Shown: piece by piece, positions 16,395-27,169 of the stretch
Layout: each line of letters begins with the position of its first letter
How positions within the stretch are numbered: the stretch's first letter is position 1
NCBI GenBank assembly: GCA_022560615.1
Contig: JADFSR010000007.1
Span: forward strand, 62,001-126,000
Reading direction: 5' to 3'
DNA: 64,000 bases
Origin: Gemmatimonadota bacterium
GTDB lineage: Bacteria > Gemmatimonadota > Gemmatimonadetes > Longimicrobiales > Gaopeijiaceae
Notes under the pieces: generated by a model
What the model was told of the DNA's origin: nothing
The model's database searches: none
What the model saw: only the letters and a program-made list of their open reading frames with translations
Made by a program: the position numbers and the translations under genes

Positions 16395-19300
16395 GACCGG
16401 ACCGTCCTGACCAACCGAACATTTCCGCGCCCGAACAGCTTCTGCAGCGCCTCTAGCGTCTCTGCGTTCGGGGCCACGCGAAGCGAGCGCGACCGTAGCC
16501 GCGGGGCGGGCTCACCGTTGTCGCTGCCCACCAGGACCCAGACCGGCGAGGGGCCAGGGTGTTCCATGAGAACCTGCTTCGCCCGTTCGAATGCCTCCAC
16601 CGCGACGTCGGACCCCAGCTCCAACTCGATCTGCACGGCGAGCTCGCCGGCGTCCGTGACCTGCTCGAGGAGCCGCGCGGAGTCGAGGAAGATTGGTGGA
16701 TCCTCTTCGTCGCGCTCCCGCCCGCTCACCTTGCCGGAGAGGAGGAGCACGGCATCCTGGACGAGGACCTCCTTGTACGTCTGCCACACGTCGCGGAAGG
16801 CGAGCACCGTGGCGGTTCCGTGGAAGTCCTCCACGGTGATCTTCCCCCACTCCGAGTTGTCGCGCCGGGAGATCTGCCGGCTGACCGACGTGACCACGCA
16901 CGGCAGGTCGACCGGCTGCCCGAGTTGATCCTGCAGAGAAGCCGTCGAGACCGGCTCGAACGCGCGCACCACCTCCCGAAAACGGTCGAGCGGGTGGCCC
17001 GAGATGAAGAAGCCCAGCGCCGCCTTCTCCCGCGCGAGGCGGTCTGGCTCCGACCACTCGGGAATGTTGGGTAGGCTTGGCGCGGAGCTGGGAAGTTCGG
17101 ACGCGTCCCCGAAGAGAGATGCCTGCCCAGCCTCGATCTCCGCCTGGCGGACCTGGACTTCTCCGTACGAGGCGTCGAGCCCCGCAAGTAGCTGCGAGCG
17201 GTGGCCGAAGTCGTCGAGGGCGCCCGCTGCGATGAGCGCCTCGCAGGCTCGCTTGTTCAGCGCGCGGATATCGATGCGCTCCAGGAAGTCGAAGAGCGAC
17301 GTAAAGCGCCCGTGTTGGCGCGCGTCGAGCACCGAGTGCGCCGCGCTTTGTCCTACACCGCGCACCGCACCGAGCCCGAAGCGGATCTTGCCAGCCTCGG
17401 TCACGGTGAACTTCCACCCCGACTCGTTCACGTCCGGAGGCAGGACCTCCAGCGCCTCCTCGAGCTTCGGAAGGTAGCGTGGCAGGTCGCGACACGCGCT
17501 GATGTACTTCACGACGCTGTCGGTATTGTCGAGCACCGACGAGAGCAGTGCCGCCATGAACTCGGCCGGGTGGTGTGCCTTCAGCCACGCGGTTTGGTAG
17601 GAGACGAGCGAGTATGCCGCAGAATGACTTCGGTTGAAGCCGTATCTGCCGAACGTCTCGATCTGGCTGGAGAGTTCTAACGCGATACGCTTATCGACCC
17701 CGCGCGCGACGGCGCGCTCGACGAACTTGCCGAGCTCCTCTTTGATGAGCGAGGCGATCTTCTTACCGACCGCTTTCCGGAGTACGTCCGCTTCGCCGAG
17801 CGTGAAGCCGGCGAGCTCGGAAGCGATGCGCATCACCTGTTCCTGATACACGATGACGCCGTACGTCGGCTCCAGGACCTTCTCGAGATCCGGATGCGGG
17901 TAGGTGACGTCCTTGCGCCCGAGCTTCCTGTCGATGAAGACGTCCGTCATGCCCGAGTCGAGTGGCCCCGGCCGGATGAGCGCGTTTGTGGCGATGAGAT
18001 CCTCGAAGCGGTCGCACTTCATCGCGCGCAGCTTGTCGTTCGCGAGATTCGACTCGAACTGGAAGACGCCGGAGTTGCCGCCGCGGGCCAGCATCTTGTA
18101 CACGGCGGGGTCGTCGAGCGGGATGTCGTCGATGGTGTCGTAGACGTCGCCGGTGTCCGGATTCTCGAGCTTGCCGTGCTTCGCCTTCAGCATCACCACG
18201 GCGTCGTGGATGACGGTGAGAGTCCTCAAGCCGAGGAAGTCCATCTTGAGCATGCCCACGTCATCGAGGCAGTTCATGTCGTACTGCGTGACGACCATCG
18301 CGTCGTCACCGTTCCCGCCGTTCTTCCCGGTCGGCACGGAGACGGGCACGTAATCGTCGATCGGGCCCGGGGCGATGACGACGCCGGCCGCGTGCACCGA
18401 CGCGTGGCGCGCCAGCCCTTCGAGCGTGATCGAGTAGTCGAAGAGCTGCTTGTGGCGTTCGTCGAGGTTGTAGAAGTCCTTCACCTCTTTGAGGCCGTCG
18501 ACCGCCTCCTGGACCGTGAACGCCTGGCCGGGCTGGTTCGGGATCAGCTTCGCGATCCGGTCCGTCTCGGACGGCTCGAAACCCAGAGCACGGCCGACGT
18601 CGCGGATGACCGCGCGGCTCTTCATGGTGCCGAACGTGATGATCTGCCCGACCGCGTCCTTGCCGTACTTCTGGCGGGTGTACTCGATTACCTCGCCGCG
18701 TCGCTCGTAGCAGAAGTCGATGTCGATATCCGGCATCGAGATCCGCTCGGGGTTCAAGAAGCGCTCGAAGAGCAGGTCGAACTCGAGAGGATCCAGGTTC
18801 GTGATGCCGAGGGCGTACGCGACCAGTGAGCCGGCGGCAGACCCGCGGCCGGGCCCGACCGGAATGTCATGATCGCGAGCCCAGCGGATGAAGTCTTGGG
18901 TGATCAGGAAGTAGCCGGCGTACCCGGTGCCCTTGATGACCTCCATCTCGTAGTCGAAGCGCTCCTGCGCTTCGGTCGGGAGGGGGTCGCCGAACCGCCG
19001 TTTCGCGCCTTCGAGCGCGAGGTGCTCGAGGAATTCGTTCTCGTCCGAGTGCCCTTCGGGGAGCGGGAATGCAGGGAGGAGGTACGTCTTCTCGAACTTG
19101 AGATCGACTTCGTCCGCGATCTTGAGCGTGTTCTCGATAACGTCCGGGCGGTCCGGGAAACGCGACGCCATCTCCTCGGCGCTCTTGAAGTAGAGGCCCT
19201 CGTCGTAGCGCATGCGCGCGGGATCGTCGCGATCCTTTCCGAGCCCGATGCACAGCAGGATGTCGTGTGCCTCGTGGTCTTCCGGCCGCAGGAAGTGCGC

Positions 19301-19918
19301 GTCGTTCGTCGCGACCACGGGGAGCCCGAGCTCTTCGGCGAGCTTGAAGATGTTCTGGTTGAGCTCGGCCTGGCCTTCCGAGTCGTGCGCCTGCACCTCG
19401 AGGTAGTAGCGCCCGTCGAAAAGGTTCGCGTACCACTCTGCCGCCTCCCTCGCGCCGTCCCAGTTGTCCGCCGTGAGGTGGCGCGCGACCTCACTCGCCA
19501 TGCACGCGGACGAGACGATGAGGCCCTCGCTGTACCTGGCGAGCACCTCGCGATCGACCCTTGGACGGTGGTAAAAGCCCTCCGTATACCCGATGGAGGA
19601 GAGCTTCACCAGGTTCTTGTATCCCACCTGATCACGAGCCAGCAGGATCAGGTGGTAGTAGGCGCGCTCACCTTGGCCAGAGCGGGAACGGTCGCGGCGG
19701 TCACCCGGGGCGACATACGCCTCCATGCCGACGATGGGCGTGATGCCTTCTTTGCTCGCCGTCTTGTGGAAGGTCCACGCTCCGAACATGCAGCCGTGGT
19801 CCGTGAGGGCCAGGCCAGGCATCTCGAGCTCTTTGGCCCTCCGGACGAGGTCGCCAATGCGGTTGGCACCGTCGAGAAGAGAGTATTCCGAGTGCGTATG
19901 GAGGTGGACGAAGCTCAA
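16391..19918 (-). CDS. dnaE: DNA polymerase III alpha subunit
   Basis: 1175 residues, full length. The PHP domain begins at once (FVHLHTHSEYSLLDGA, LTDHGCMFGAW), the polymerase core has VGPGRGSAAGSLVAYALGIT (about residue 356) and the catalytic aspartates in PDIDIDFCYERRG (about 394), then KKIASLIKEE, the GYGFNRSHSAAYSLVSYQTAWLKAHHP-type fingers segment, a tandem HhH region and a C-terminal OB fold (PCVVTSVSRQISRRDNSEWGK). This is the replicative polymerase. A weak TTGACA-like promoter element may lie in the hairpin region at about 20034-20057. Confidence 0.97.
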   Translation of the reverse strand: MSFVHLHTHSEYSLLDGANRIGDLVRRAKELEMPGLALTDHGCMFGAWTFHKTASKEGITPIVGMEAYVAPGDRRDRSRSGQGERAYYHLILLARDQVGYKNLVKLSSIGYTEGFYHRPRVDREVLARYSEGLIVSSACMASEVARHLTADNWDGAREAAEWYANLFDGRYYLEVQAHDSEGQAELNQNIFKLAEELGLPVVATNDAHFLRPEDHEAHDILLCIGLGKDRDDPARMRYDEGLYFKSAEEMASRFPDRPDVIENTLKIADEVDLKFEKTYLLPAFPLPEGHSDENEFLEHLALEGAKRRFGDPLPTEAQERFDYEMEVIKGTGYAGYFLITQDFIRWARDHDIPVGPGRGSAAGSLVAYALGITNLDPLEFDLLFERFLNPERISMPDIDIDFCYERRGEVIEYTRQKYGKDAVGQIITFGTMKSRAVIRDVGRALGFEPSETDRIAKLIPNQPGQAFTVQEAVDGLKEVKDFYNLDERHKQLFDYSITLEGLARHASVHAAGVVIAPGPIDDYVPVSVPTGKNGGNGDDAMVVTQYDMNCLDDVGMLKMDFLGLRTLTVIHDAVVMLKAKHGKLENPDTGDVYDTIDDIPLDDPAVYKMLARGGNSGVFQFESNLANDKLRAMKCDRFEDLIATNALIRPGPLDSGMTDVFIDRKLGRKDVTYPHPDLEKVLEPTYGVIVYQEQVMRIASELAGFTLGEADVLRKAVGKKIASLIKEELGKFVERAVARGVDKRIALELSSQIETFGRYGFNRSHSAAYSLVSYQTAWLKAHHPAEFMAALLSSVLDNTDSVVKYISACRDLPRYLPKLEEALEVLPPDVNESGWKFTVTEAGKIRFGLGAVRGVGQSAAHSVLDARQHGRFTSLFDFLERIDIRALNKRACEALIAAGALDDFGHRSQLLAGLDASYGEVQVRQAEIEAGQASLFGDASELPSSAPSLPNIPEWSEPDRLAREKAALGFFISGHPLDRFREVVRAFEPVSTASLQDQLGQPVDLPCVVTSVSRQISRRDNSEWGKITVEDFHGTATVLAFRDVWQTYKEVLVQDAVLLLSGKVSGRERDEEDPPIFLDSARLLEQVTDAGELAVQIELELGSDVAVEAFERAKQVLMEHPGPSPVWVLVGSDNGEPAPRLRSRSLRVAPNAETLEALQKLFGRGNVRLVRTVRS

Positions 19919-20033
19919 TGCAGCGGGTCTGGGCGGCGAGTGCTGAGACGGCGACGAGAGTATTCTAGCGCACGCTGGAGTCGGCGCCAGACGGCGAGGG
20001 GAAAGACGGGCCTTGCGGGCGAGGTTTTATTGT

Positions 20034-20057
20034 AAAGTGTTGTCAAGGCGACACTTT
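20034..20057 (-). terminator. Hairpin between TonB receptor and dnaE
   Basis: Arms AAAGTGTTGTC and GGCGACACTTT pair over 11 positions (two T-G wobbles) with a 2-nt gap. It lies 44 bp past the corrected stop of the TonB receptor gene on the same strand and has only a weak T-tract. Read on the minus strand it also contains TTGACA, so it could instead be part of the dnaE promoter. Confidence 0.4.
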
Positions 20058-20100
20058 GGGCCCGTTCCGAATGAAGCGAATGGCCGAGAGGAGTAGAGCC

Positions 20101-23100
20101 CTATCTCCAGGTCACCTTCAGACCGATCTGCGCCTGCCACTGCGACTCGGGGGACGAGTTCACGAATAGGATCCAGGGCAGTGATTTCCCCCTGATCGTT
20201 GACGCGGGTGGTGATGCCTCCGGCCCAGTTCGCGTACAGCACATTCGTGAACGGGTCCCGCTCATAGAGCTCGAGAACCGGAATCGTGTTCGGTGCCTCT
20301 CGTACGAGTCCCCAGTCCGAGCCGAGAAAGTTGAGCACGTTGACGAGATCCGCTTCGATGCGGACGTCGGTGCGGCCGATCGGCACTGTGTGGGAGATGC
20401 GCACGTCCAGCCGGTTACGCCATGGTGCCCGGCATGCGTTGCGCGGCATCGTCGTGCCCGCGTATGCGCCCAGACAAGGCTCGGTCGCGATCGCACTGCC
20501 GAGCAGGGTCGTCGAGACGATCCCGATCATCGGCACCTCGCTCAGCACCTCCGGCACGTAGAGCAGGTCGTTGTTCCGGTCGAACGCCGGCCCGAAGCCC
20601 GGATAGCCGTCCCCGTTCACGTCGCCGCGGTATACGTAGGAGTAGGGTAGACCGGATTCTCCCGTGTAGAGCAGCGACAGCTCGGAGTCGTCGAGGCCTG
20701 GAATCGGATTCCCGAAGATCGCCAATACCACCTTGTGGGGTCGGTCGAAGCGAGAGGTCTCCAGTTCGGGGCGGTTCGGGTGACCCTGCACGCCGTTCGC
20801 TCCGAAGTTCGACAGGATGTCGTTGAAGGTGAGGCTCGCCCGATCGTAGGAACGAGCGTACGCGTAGCCGGCCTGGAAACGGATGCGGTCCGTGACCTGC
20901 CCGCGCACCTCTCCCAAGAACGAGTATGCGTAGTCGTCGGAGCGGTTAGTGACGTGTAGGACCTGCGCGAACTCCGGGTTGATCCGTGTCGGTGTGTACC
21001 CAAGCGCGCTCGGAGTCCCGAAGTTCGGGCGCCCGCCGTAGCCGAGCGTGTATGCGGGGTGCTGTTGATCCACGACGGCCGGGCCGATGTTGATGTCCTC
21101 GACGAAGACCTGATTGAGCGCGCGCGAGAAGATGAAGCCCACGGTCGCGCTCAGGCGGTCGGTGATCTGCCGATCGATGCCGAGCGAGACCTTGATGTCC
21201 TGGGGGAACTGGAAGTTCTCGTCGAAGAGAGTGACGGTGCGGCGGAGCGAGCCCGGCGTGCCTGCCACGCAAGACGAGGGGGGCGCACCGGGGTCGAAGG
21301 CCGGCGCGCGGTTGTCGCCTAGGTTGTCCTCGATGTTCGGACCCCCGTCGCAGACGAGCGTCGCCGTGCGCAAGTGGGTGTTCGCGTAGGCGTTGGCCAC
21401 CCACACAAAAGGTGGACGTCCCACGAACAGTCCCAAGCCACCGCGTAGCTGTGTTACGCGGTCGCCGTCGCTCTGCCAGCGAAAGCCGACCCTGGGGCTG
21501 AAGAGCAACTGTCGCGTGGGCACCACGTTCGTGCTTTTCCCGAAGAGTCTCTGCACCTCGATATTCTCGTCGGGCCGCACCGGCATGACAGGTATGTCGA
21601 GCCTGAGCCCATACGAGAGCGTGAGGTTGCGGGTCGCCTGCAGTTCGTCTTGCACGTGCCCTGCCAGTTCCCAGACGTCGAACGCGACACGTGACGGCTC
21701 GCCGCTCTCGAGCAAAGTGCGCTCGTAGTAGAGCGGCGTGTTGTTCACGACGTCGGTGATCGTCCCGAAGCGGTAGTAGCCTGCGGAGCCGGGCAGGTAG
21801 AGCTGGTCGATCGAAAAGCGCGCTGCCGCGACGCCGAACGTCACGGTGTGGTCACCCCACTCGGCGGAGAGGTTGTCGCTGAGTTGGAGCATCGTCTGCT
21901 TCAGGTCGTCAGCCTGACTGAAGTAGCGGGACCCGACGCGCACCGCTCGATTCACACCGATGCCGTCGAAGGCCGAGTGTGTCTCAACCTCGACCTGCGG
22001 CCAGTTCGCGAGGGGAGCGCTCGCGTCCGTGACCCTTTGCACTGTGGCATGCGCCTCGTTCGACCACCGTCCGAACGTGGACAGCGCCTGCAACGTGGTC
22101 GCGTAGCTGCGCGATGAGAGCTCGACGGTGTTCGAAGAGAGTTCGTACGACTCGAACGCCGTTCGGTTGGGCGCCCCGTCATCGTCCGCACCGGCGAAGA
22201 TGTGACGTACACTGACCCGGTGCTGAGGGTTGATCCGCCAATCCAGGCGCGCAAAGAGATTGCCGAGCGTCCGCTCCAGGACATAGTCGCTTGCGTCACC
22301 GATGTCGAGCCCGTACGTGGAGCCGAACGCGAAACTGAGTGAGTCGATGGTGCTTTGGCTGACGCGGGTCAAGATCGGGTTGTCCCGGCCAAGATTGAAT
22401 CCGTTCGGTGGCTGGCCGCGCTGTTCGAGCTCGCCGGCGACGAAGAGATGGAGCCGGTCACGGATGAGGGGCCCGCCGAGGCTGAAGCCGTACAGGTCGC
22501 GCGACACTCCGGACGGCTCAACGGTGAAACCCGGGACCGTCAGGTCGCCCGTGAGCGCGGGGTTGCGCAGATACGCGAATCCTGCGGCCTCCCATCGGTT
22601 GGTTCCCGTGTGTGTCACGGCGTTCATGACTCCACCGGTGAAACCGGAGAATCGGGTATCGAACGGCGCGACGAGAACCTCGTACTGCGCGACCGCCTCT
22701 AGCGGAATCAAGCGCGCGCCCGCTCGTCCGCCGGGCGTCCCCGCGGCCGTCAGACCGAACACGTCCTTCGTGAGCGAGCCGTCGATGAGGACCGCGTTGT
22801 AGCGGTCGTTCTGACCGGCTACGCTGAAGCCGCCGTCCGAGGTCCTTACGAGTGGAGACAGCACGGAGAGCTCGGTCAGGTCCCGCGAAAGGAGCGGCAG
22901 CGACGTGACCGTTCTCCGGTCGACGAAGGTCGCCGGACCGATCTGGGGTATGCGGAAGACTGCATCGCGCTCCAGTTCGACGCGCAGCCCCGCCAATGGG
23001 ATCGCTTGCTGCTGGACGGTGATATCGAGGTCGAGGATCTCTCCTAGCCGCAGCCGGATGTCCCCCTCCTGAACCGTTCCGAATCCGAGTCCCGAAACCG

Positions 23101-23372
23101 TAAGCAAGTACGGCCCGCCCGGCGGGAGCAGTCGGAGCGCGAAGCGCCCGTCAGCGCCTGTCAGCCGTTCGTAGCGCGCGCCCCGTAGACTCGAGCGTCA
23201 ACTGGACCTCTGCGCCCACGACCGCGGCGCCGTCCGCAGTCCGGACCGTGCCCCGGATCGCTGATGTGCTCGCGCTCTGAGCCGCAGCGCCGAGGGGCAG
23301 GGAGAGCGCGGCCAACAGGCTGAGCAGGGCGGGCGGCGACCAGGATGAAGGGGCTTGGGCCACTTGGGTCAT
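20101..23372 (-). CDS. TonB-dependent receptor with CarboxypepD-like N-domain (Oar type), two frameshifts
   Basis: Three frames belong together. An ATG at 23372 opens a signal peptide and a carboxypeptidase-regulatory-like domain (AIRGTVRTADGAAVVGAEVQL). Removing one base from the CCCC run at 23181-23184 joins this to GARYERLTGADGRFALRLLPPGG and the long plug/barrel frame. Removing one base from the GGGGG run at 20149-20153 restores the usual C-terminus SQWQAQIGLKVTW and a stop at 20101. The corrected length is an exact multiple of three (1089 residues). The plug has NDRYNAVLIDG and the barrel many aromatic-rich strands. Such receptors import large substrates across the outer membrane with TonB energy; the ligand is unknown. 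Confidence 0.85.
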
Positions 23373-23415
23373 CGCGCGACCTCGATCTGGGCGGCACGAC
23401 CACATCGTCGACCCG

Positions 23416-24423
23416 TCAGGCGGCTCCGCACCGGAACGTGTCCAGAATCGTCTCGAGTTGGATCATATACTCGTACTTCTTCTTGCCCGGCGCGTAGAGC
23501 CAAGAATCGATCAGGTACATGCGGTTCTGGTTCTCGCACAGCACCGCGCGCGTGATGAACGGGCCTCCTGCGGGCCAGCCGCGGTCGGGTGGATTCGTCC
23601 ACTCGGCATGGATCTGATACGCGTAGCGTCCGCGGTACTCAAAGGGTTCCGCATGTGCGTTGTCCAGCGCGTTCACCTGTGGCTCCGAGTAGTAGCCGGC
23701 GACGACCTGCTCCCGCCACTCGAGGATGTCCTCTGGTTGCAGGTCCGAGGGGATGGGTGTCCGCCACGTCACGACGATCTCCCGGATGAGCTCGGCGGGA
23801 TCGGGGTTGTCGTTGCGGAAGACATAGACCGAATCAGCACTGCTCCATCGGTACACCTCGGGAAGCAGTAGCGCGAAGCCGGCCTCGGCATGCAGCGTGT
23901 CCGCGAGCGCCGAGTCCACGCCGGACATATACATGCGGTTGCGCACCCACTGGCGGTACTGACCATCGAGCAGCTCGTTCACGTCCGCGAGATGTGGACG
24001 CAGATCGTCCGCTCCTCCACCCTCCGGGAGCAAGACGAGCGTGATCGACTGGCCGTGAGCCCAGACGTCGCCGAGCTGATGTACGCCCGGTTGGCTGATC
24101 CGCTCGTGCGCGCGATCCAGCGCCTCGACCACTACCGCATCGGTAGCGCTCCCCACGAGCAGGATCTGGCGGAAGCGCCGCAGATCCCTCCAGAACTCCG
24201 CGAAGGGCTGCTGGTAGGTGACTGTGAACGTCTTCTCGTCACGTACCGTGCGGATGGTGGGCTCTAGAGCCCCGTAGACGTCGTCCTCCACCTCGCTCCA
24301 CAGCTCCGGACTCATCACTGCGATGATGGTGTTCACGTCGCCGTACGCGATGCCGCTGGTGTCACACGCCGCCGCCCCGATCGCGAGGAGCGCGAGGACT
24401 CCGACCGTCGTCAGTCTTTTCAT
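23416..24423 (-). CDS. DUF4837 family lipoprotein
   Basis: 335 residues with a lipoprotein signal (LLAIGAAAC, Cys20). The body fits DUF4837: IIAVMSPELWSEV at the start, FWRDLRRFRQILLV, a VWAHGQSITLVLLP segment, and near the end GGPFITRAVLCENQNRMYLIDSWLYAPGKKKYEYMIQLETIL. The family is known mostly from Bacteroidota and is of unknown function, presumably anchored in the outer membrane. It lies between the M3 peptidase and the TonB receptor on the same strand. Confidence 0.8.
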   Translation of the reverse strand: MKRLTTVGVLALLAIGAAACDTSGIAYGDVNTIIAVMSPELWSEVEDDVYGALEPTIRTVRDEKTFTVTYQQPFAEFWRDLRRFRQILLVGSATDAVVVEALDRAHERISQPGVHQLGDVWAHGQSITLVLLPEGGGADDLRPHLADVNELLDGQYRQWVRNRMYMSGVDSALADTLHAEAGFALLLPEVYRWSSADSVYVFRNDNPDPAELIREIVVTWRTPIPSDLQPEDILEWREQVVAGYYSEPQVNALDNAHAEPFEYRGRYAYQIHAEWTNPPDRGWPAGGPFITRAVLCENQNRMYLIDSWLYAPGKKKYEYMIQLETILDTFRCGAA

Positions 24424-24431
24424 GCTTGTTT

Positions 24432-26513
24432 CTAAGCGCCCAGGGGACCGAGGTTCCGCTCCAGGAGAGCTCCGGAGTCCGGGTCGCGTCCCATGAACTC
24501 GCGGAACAGGTCCTCGGGATCGGCAGAATCTCCCCGGCTCAGAATGGAGTCGACGTAGCTGCGTCCGGTCTCGCGGTTGAAGACTCCCTCCTGTTTGAAG
24601 CGCGTGAACGCATCCGCATCCAAGACCTCGGACCAGAGGTAGCTGTAGTAGCCGGCCGCATATTCCCCGGCGAAGAGGTGTGTGAACGTGGTAAGGCCGT
24701 GCAGCTCTGCGAAACGCGGCTGCACCGCGAAGTCCGCGAAACGGGACTCCCCGAATGCCATCACCTCATGACCCTGGTTCTCGTCGACCGCTTCGTTGGG
24801 GGCACCGGCCGCGTCCGCGCGCAGCTTCGGCGCCAGCTCGTTGTGCAGCGCTAGGTCGACCGTGCCCAGCGACAATTGCCGCATCTGCGCCCAGCCGCCC
24901 ATGTAGCGGCGTGCCGCAACCATGCGATCGAACAACTCTTCAGGCAGGAGATCACCGTTCTCGTGGTGCCGAGCGAAGAGATCGAGAGCCTCGCGCTCCC
25001 AGGTCCAGTTTTCCATGAGCTGGCTCGGTAGCTCCACCCAGTCCCAAGCGACGTGGATGCCCGCGCGGCCCGAAACCTCCACCCGAGACGTGCAGTGGTG
25101 CAGGAGGTGTCCGAACTCGTGGAAGATGGTCTCCACCTCGCGGTGCGTCAGCAGCGCGGGTCCGTCGCCATCGGACGGCGTGAAGTTTCCACAGATCGCT
25201 CCGAGATGTGGCGAAAAACCGCCCTCTCGAGGCCCGCCCGTGATGAAGTCGTTCATCCAGGCGCCCGGACGCTTTTCCTTTCGTGGGAACCAGTCCGTGT
25301 AGAACGCCCCCAGCTGCTCGTCGGACTCGTCGAAGATCTCGTAGTAGTCAACGTCCGGGTGCCAGAGCTCCTCGATCTCACGCTTCTCGACCCGGAATCC
25401 GAAGGTACGGCGGACAACGGCGAACAGGCCGTCGAGTACCTGGTCGAGTGGGAAGTACGGGCGCAACACCTCGTCGTCGATGTCGAAGCGCGACTTCCGA
25501 AGCCTCTCCATCACGAAGCTGGCGTCCCACGGCTCCACTTCGTCGATGCCCAGCGTAGCGGCGAAGCTGCGCAACTGATCGACGTCGCGCTGCCAATACG
25601 GCCGCGTGCGGCCCACGAGCTCACGCTCGAACTCGATGGCGCGCTCACCCTTCCCGGCCATGCGGTCCTCGAGTACGTAGTCGGGGAAACTCGTGTAGCC
25701 GAGGATCTCAGCGACCTCATCGCGCAGCCGCAGGATGCGTGCCAGGAGAGGTCGATTGTCGAACTCGCCTTCGCGGCATCGCGTGACGAACGCGTTGTGG
25801 ATCTCGAGGCGAAGCTCCCGGTCCTGGCAATGCTTGAGGATCGGCTCTACCGAAGGGTAGTCGAGCGTGAGAAGCCACCCGCTGAGTCCGTCTTCCTCGG
25901 CCTTCGCCCGTGCCCGCCTCAACGCCGCGTCCGGAACGCCCGCCAGACGGCCCTCGTCCGTGATGTTGAGCTCGTACGCCGCCGTCGCGTCGAGCACGTT
26001 TTCACTGAATTTCTGTTGCAGCTTGGCGAGCTCGACCGTCAGCTCTTGCAGACGCTCTTTGTCCTCCGCGCCGAGATCGGCTCCCGCTCGGCGGAAGTCG
26101 CGAACCGTCTTTGTCAGGTGGCGCTTTCGCGTGCCGGTCAACTCGAATGCCTCGCTCGTCTCAGCGAACGTCTTGACTCGCTTCCACAGTGCAGCGTTCA
26201 GGGGCAGGCTGGACCAGAAGGCCGACATCTCGGGCAACACCGCGTTGTACGCTTCACGCAATTCGGGGGTCTCGACAACGGAGACGAGATGGCTGGCGGG
26301 CACGATGCATCGACTCAGCCGCTCCGAGATCTCGTCGAGGCGTTCGATCGTGTTCTGCCAGGTCGCGGTGCCGGTCTGCCGAGCGAGAGCATCGATCTCG
26401 GTCTGCGCCGCCGCGAGAGCCTGGCGAATTCCGGACTCTACGTGCTCCGCCTTGATCAGGTGGAAGGGAATCCTGAACTCGGCCGAGAGCAGTGGGTTGG
26501 GCGAGTGCGTCAT
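24432..26513 (-). CDS. M3-family zinc oligopeptidase (oligopeptidase A-like)
   Basis: 693 residues from ATG 26513 (homologous sequence starts MTHSPNPLLS; an ATG at 26561 adds an unlike stretch). The zinc motif HEFGH is at residues 465-469 (TIFHEFGHLLHH) with the downstream Glu in the WVELPSQLMENW block, which is a strong M3 signature. YCG/YYSYLWSEVLDADAF and the C-terminal GRDPDSGALLERNLGPL match oligopeptidase A/Dcp proteins. It should degrade short peptides in the cytoplasm; no signal peptide is present. Confidence 0.94.
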   Translation of the reverse strand: MTHSPNPLLSAEFRIPFHLIKAEHVESGIRQALAAAQTEIDALARQTGTATWQNTIERLDEISERLSRCIVPASHLVSVVETPELREAYNAVLPEMSAFWSSLPLNAALWKRVKTFAETSEAFELTGTRKRHLTKTVRDFRRAGADLGAEDKERLQELTVELAKLQQKFSENVLDATAAYELNITDEGRLAGVPDAALRRARAKAEEDGLSGWLLTLDYPSVEPILKHCQDRELRLEIHNAFVTRCREGEFDNRPLLARILRLRDEVAEILGYTSFPDYVLEDRMAGKGERAIEFERELVGRTRPYWQRDVDQLRSFAATLGIDEVEPWDASFVMERLRKSRFDIDDEVLRPYFPLDQVLDGLFAVVRRTFGFRVEKREIEELWHPDVDYYEIFDESDEQLGAFYTDWFPRKEKRPGAWMNDFITGGPREGGFSPHLGAICGNFTPSDGDGPALLTHREVETIFHEFGHLLHHCTSRVEVSGRAGIHVAWDWVELPSQLMENWTWEREALDLFARHHENGDLLPEELFDRMVAARRYMGGWAQMRQLSLGTVDLALHNELAPKLRADAAGAPNEAVDENQGHEVMAFGESRFADFAVQPRFAELHGLTTFTHLFAGEYAAGYYSYLWSEVLDADAFTRFKQEGVFNRETGRSYVDSILSRGDSADPEDLFREFMGRDPDSGALLERNLGPLGA

Positions 26514-26579
26514 AGGTGTGGGGACGTCGAGCACGTCTGGGGTGCGGGACAAGGTATGCATGCCGGGCGACCCGGATAG

Positions 26580-26840
26580 TGGTCAGAGGTCGTCAGCAAG
26601 CCGTCATCATCGCTCGCCGGCATCTACGGTCTCGACGAAGTACACGACGTGCACGTGTGGACCCTGACGAGCGGCTTCGTCGCGATCTCGGCGCACGGCG
26701 TGATCGATGATCCCACCGATCACAGTCGTGTGCTGAACAAGGTTCGAAAGCTCGTGGCGGGCCATGGGATCGGTCACGTGACTTTCCAGATCGAAATGCG
26801 CAAGCTATACCAGATACCGACCGAGGAGAGAGCGAGGTGA
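26580..26840 (+). pseudogene. C-terminal remnant of a CDF-family cation efflux protein
   Basis: The frame 26580-26840 encodes SLAGIYGLDEVHDVHVWTL and continues TSGFVAISAHGV...GIGHVTFQIEMRKLYQ. This is the cytoplasmic metal-binding C-domain of CzcD/CDF transporters (V-H-D-x-H-V-W-T motif). All six transmembrane helices are missing: upstream the frame is closed by a TAG at 26577 and no homologous sequence precedes it. A GTG at 26649 could start a short product, but a remnant is more likely. It abuts the 5' end of the divergent M3 peptidase gene. Confidence 0.75.
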
Positions 26841-26914
26841 TCTGCAAAGAGCATGTCGCGCCGGGGAGGCTCGAGGCGGATGAGGATGACCACGAGGGCC
26901 GGCCCGATGACGGC

Positions 26915-26998
26915 GAAGATTGTGAGGACGACGAAGATTGTGAGGACGACGAAGATTGGGACGATGACGAATGGGATGATGACGAATGGGATGATGAC
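26915..26998 (+). repeat. Acidic-codon minisatellite
   Basis: Units of 18 bp (gaagattgtgaggacgac at 26915-26932 and 26933-26950, a variant at 26951-26968) run into two 15-bp units gaatgggatgatgac (26969-26998). In the +3 frame starting at GTG 26837 it reads as a 65-residue Asp/Glu-rich peptide. I see no protein family in it and regard it as a slippage repeat rather than a gene. Confidence 0.75.
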
Positions 26999-27169
26999 GA
27001 CGAAGACGAAGTGGACGACCAGGAGGACGAGTAGCGGCTGCTATCGGCCACGGGCTGCTGGGGCTCAGTCGAATTCGTGCACGGCGGGCGGTTGCTGCAG
27101 GTAGCTTCTCCCGGGCAGAGAGGACACTTTGCTGCCTCCTCGAACGAGACCTCAGCGCAGGAAAGCCAA

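Noticed and set aside
26837-27034. Acidic 65-residue ORF as a real gene
   Set aside because: It is made of a slippage minisatellite, overlaps the CDF remnant stop, lacks a ribosome site and all its frames are low-complexity.
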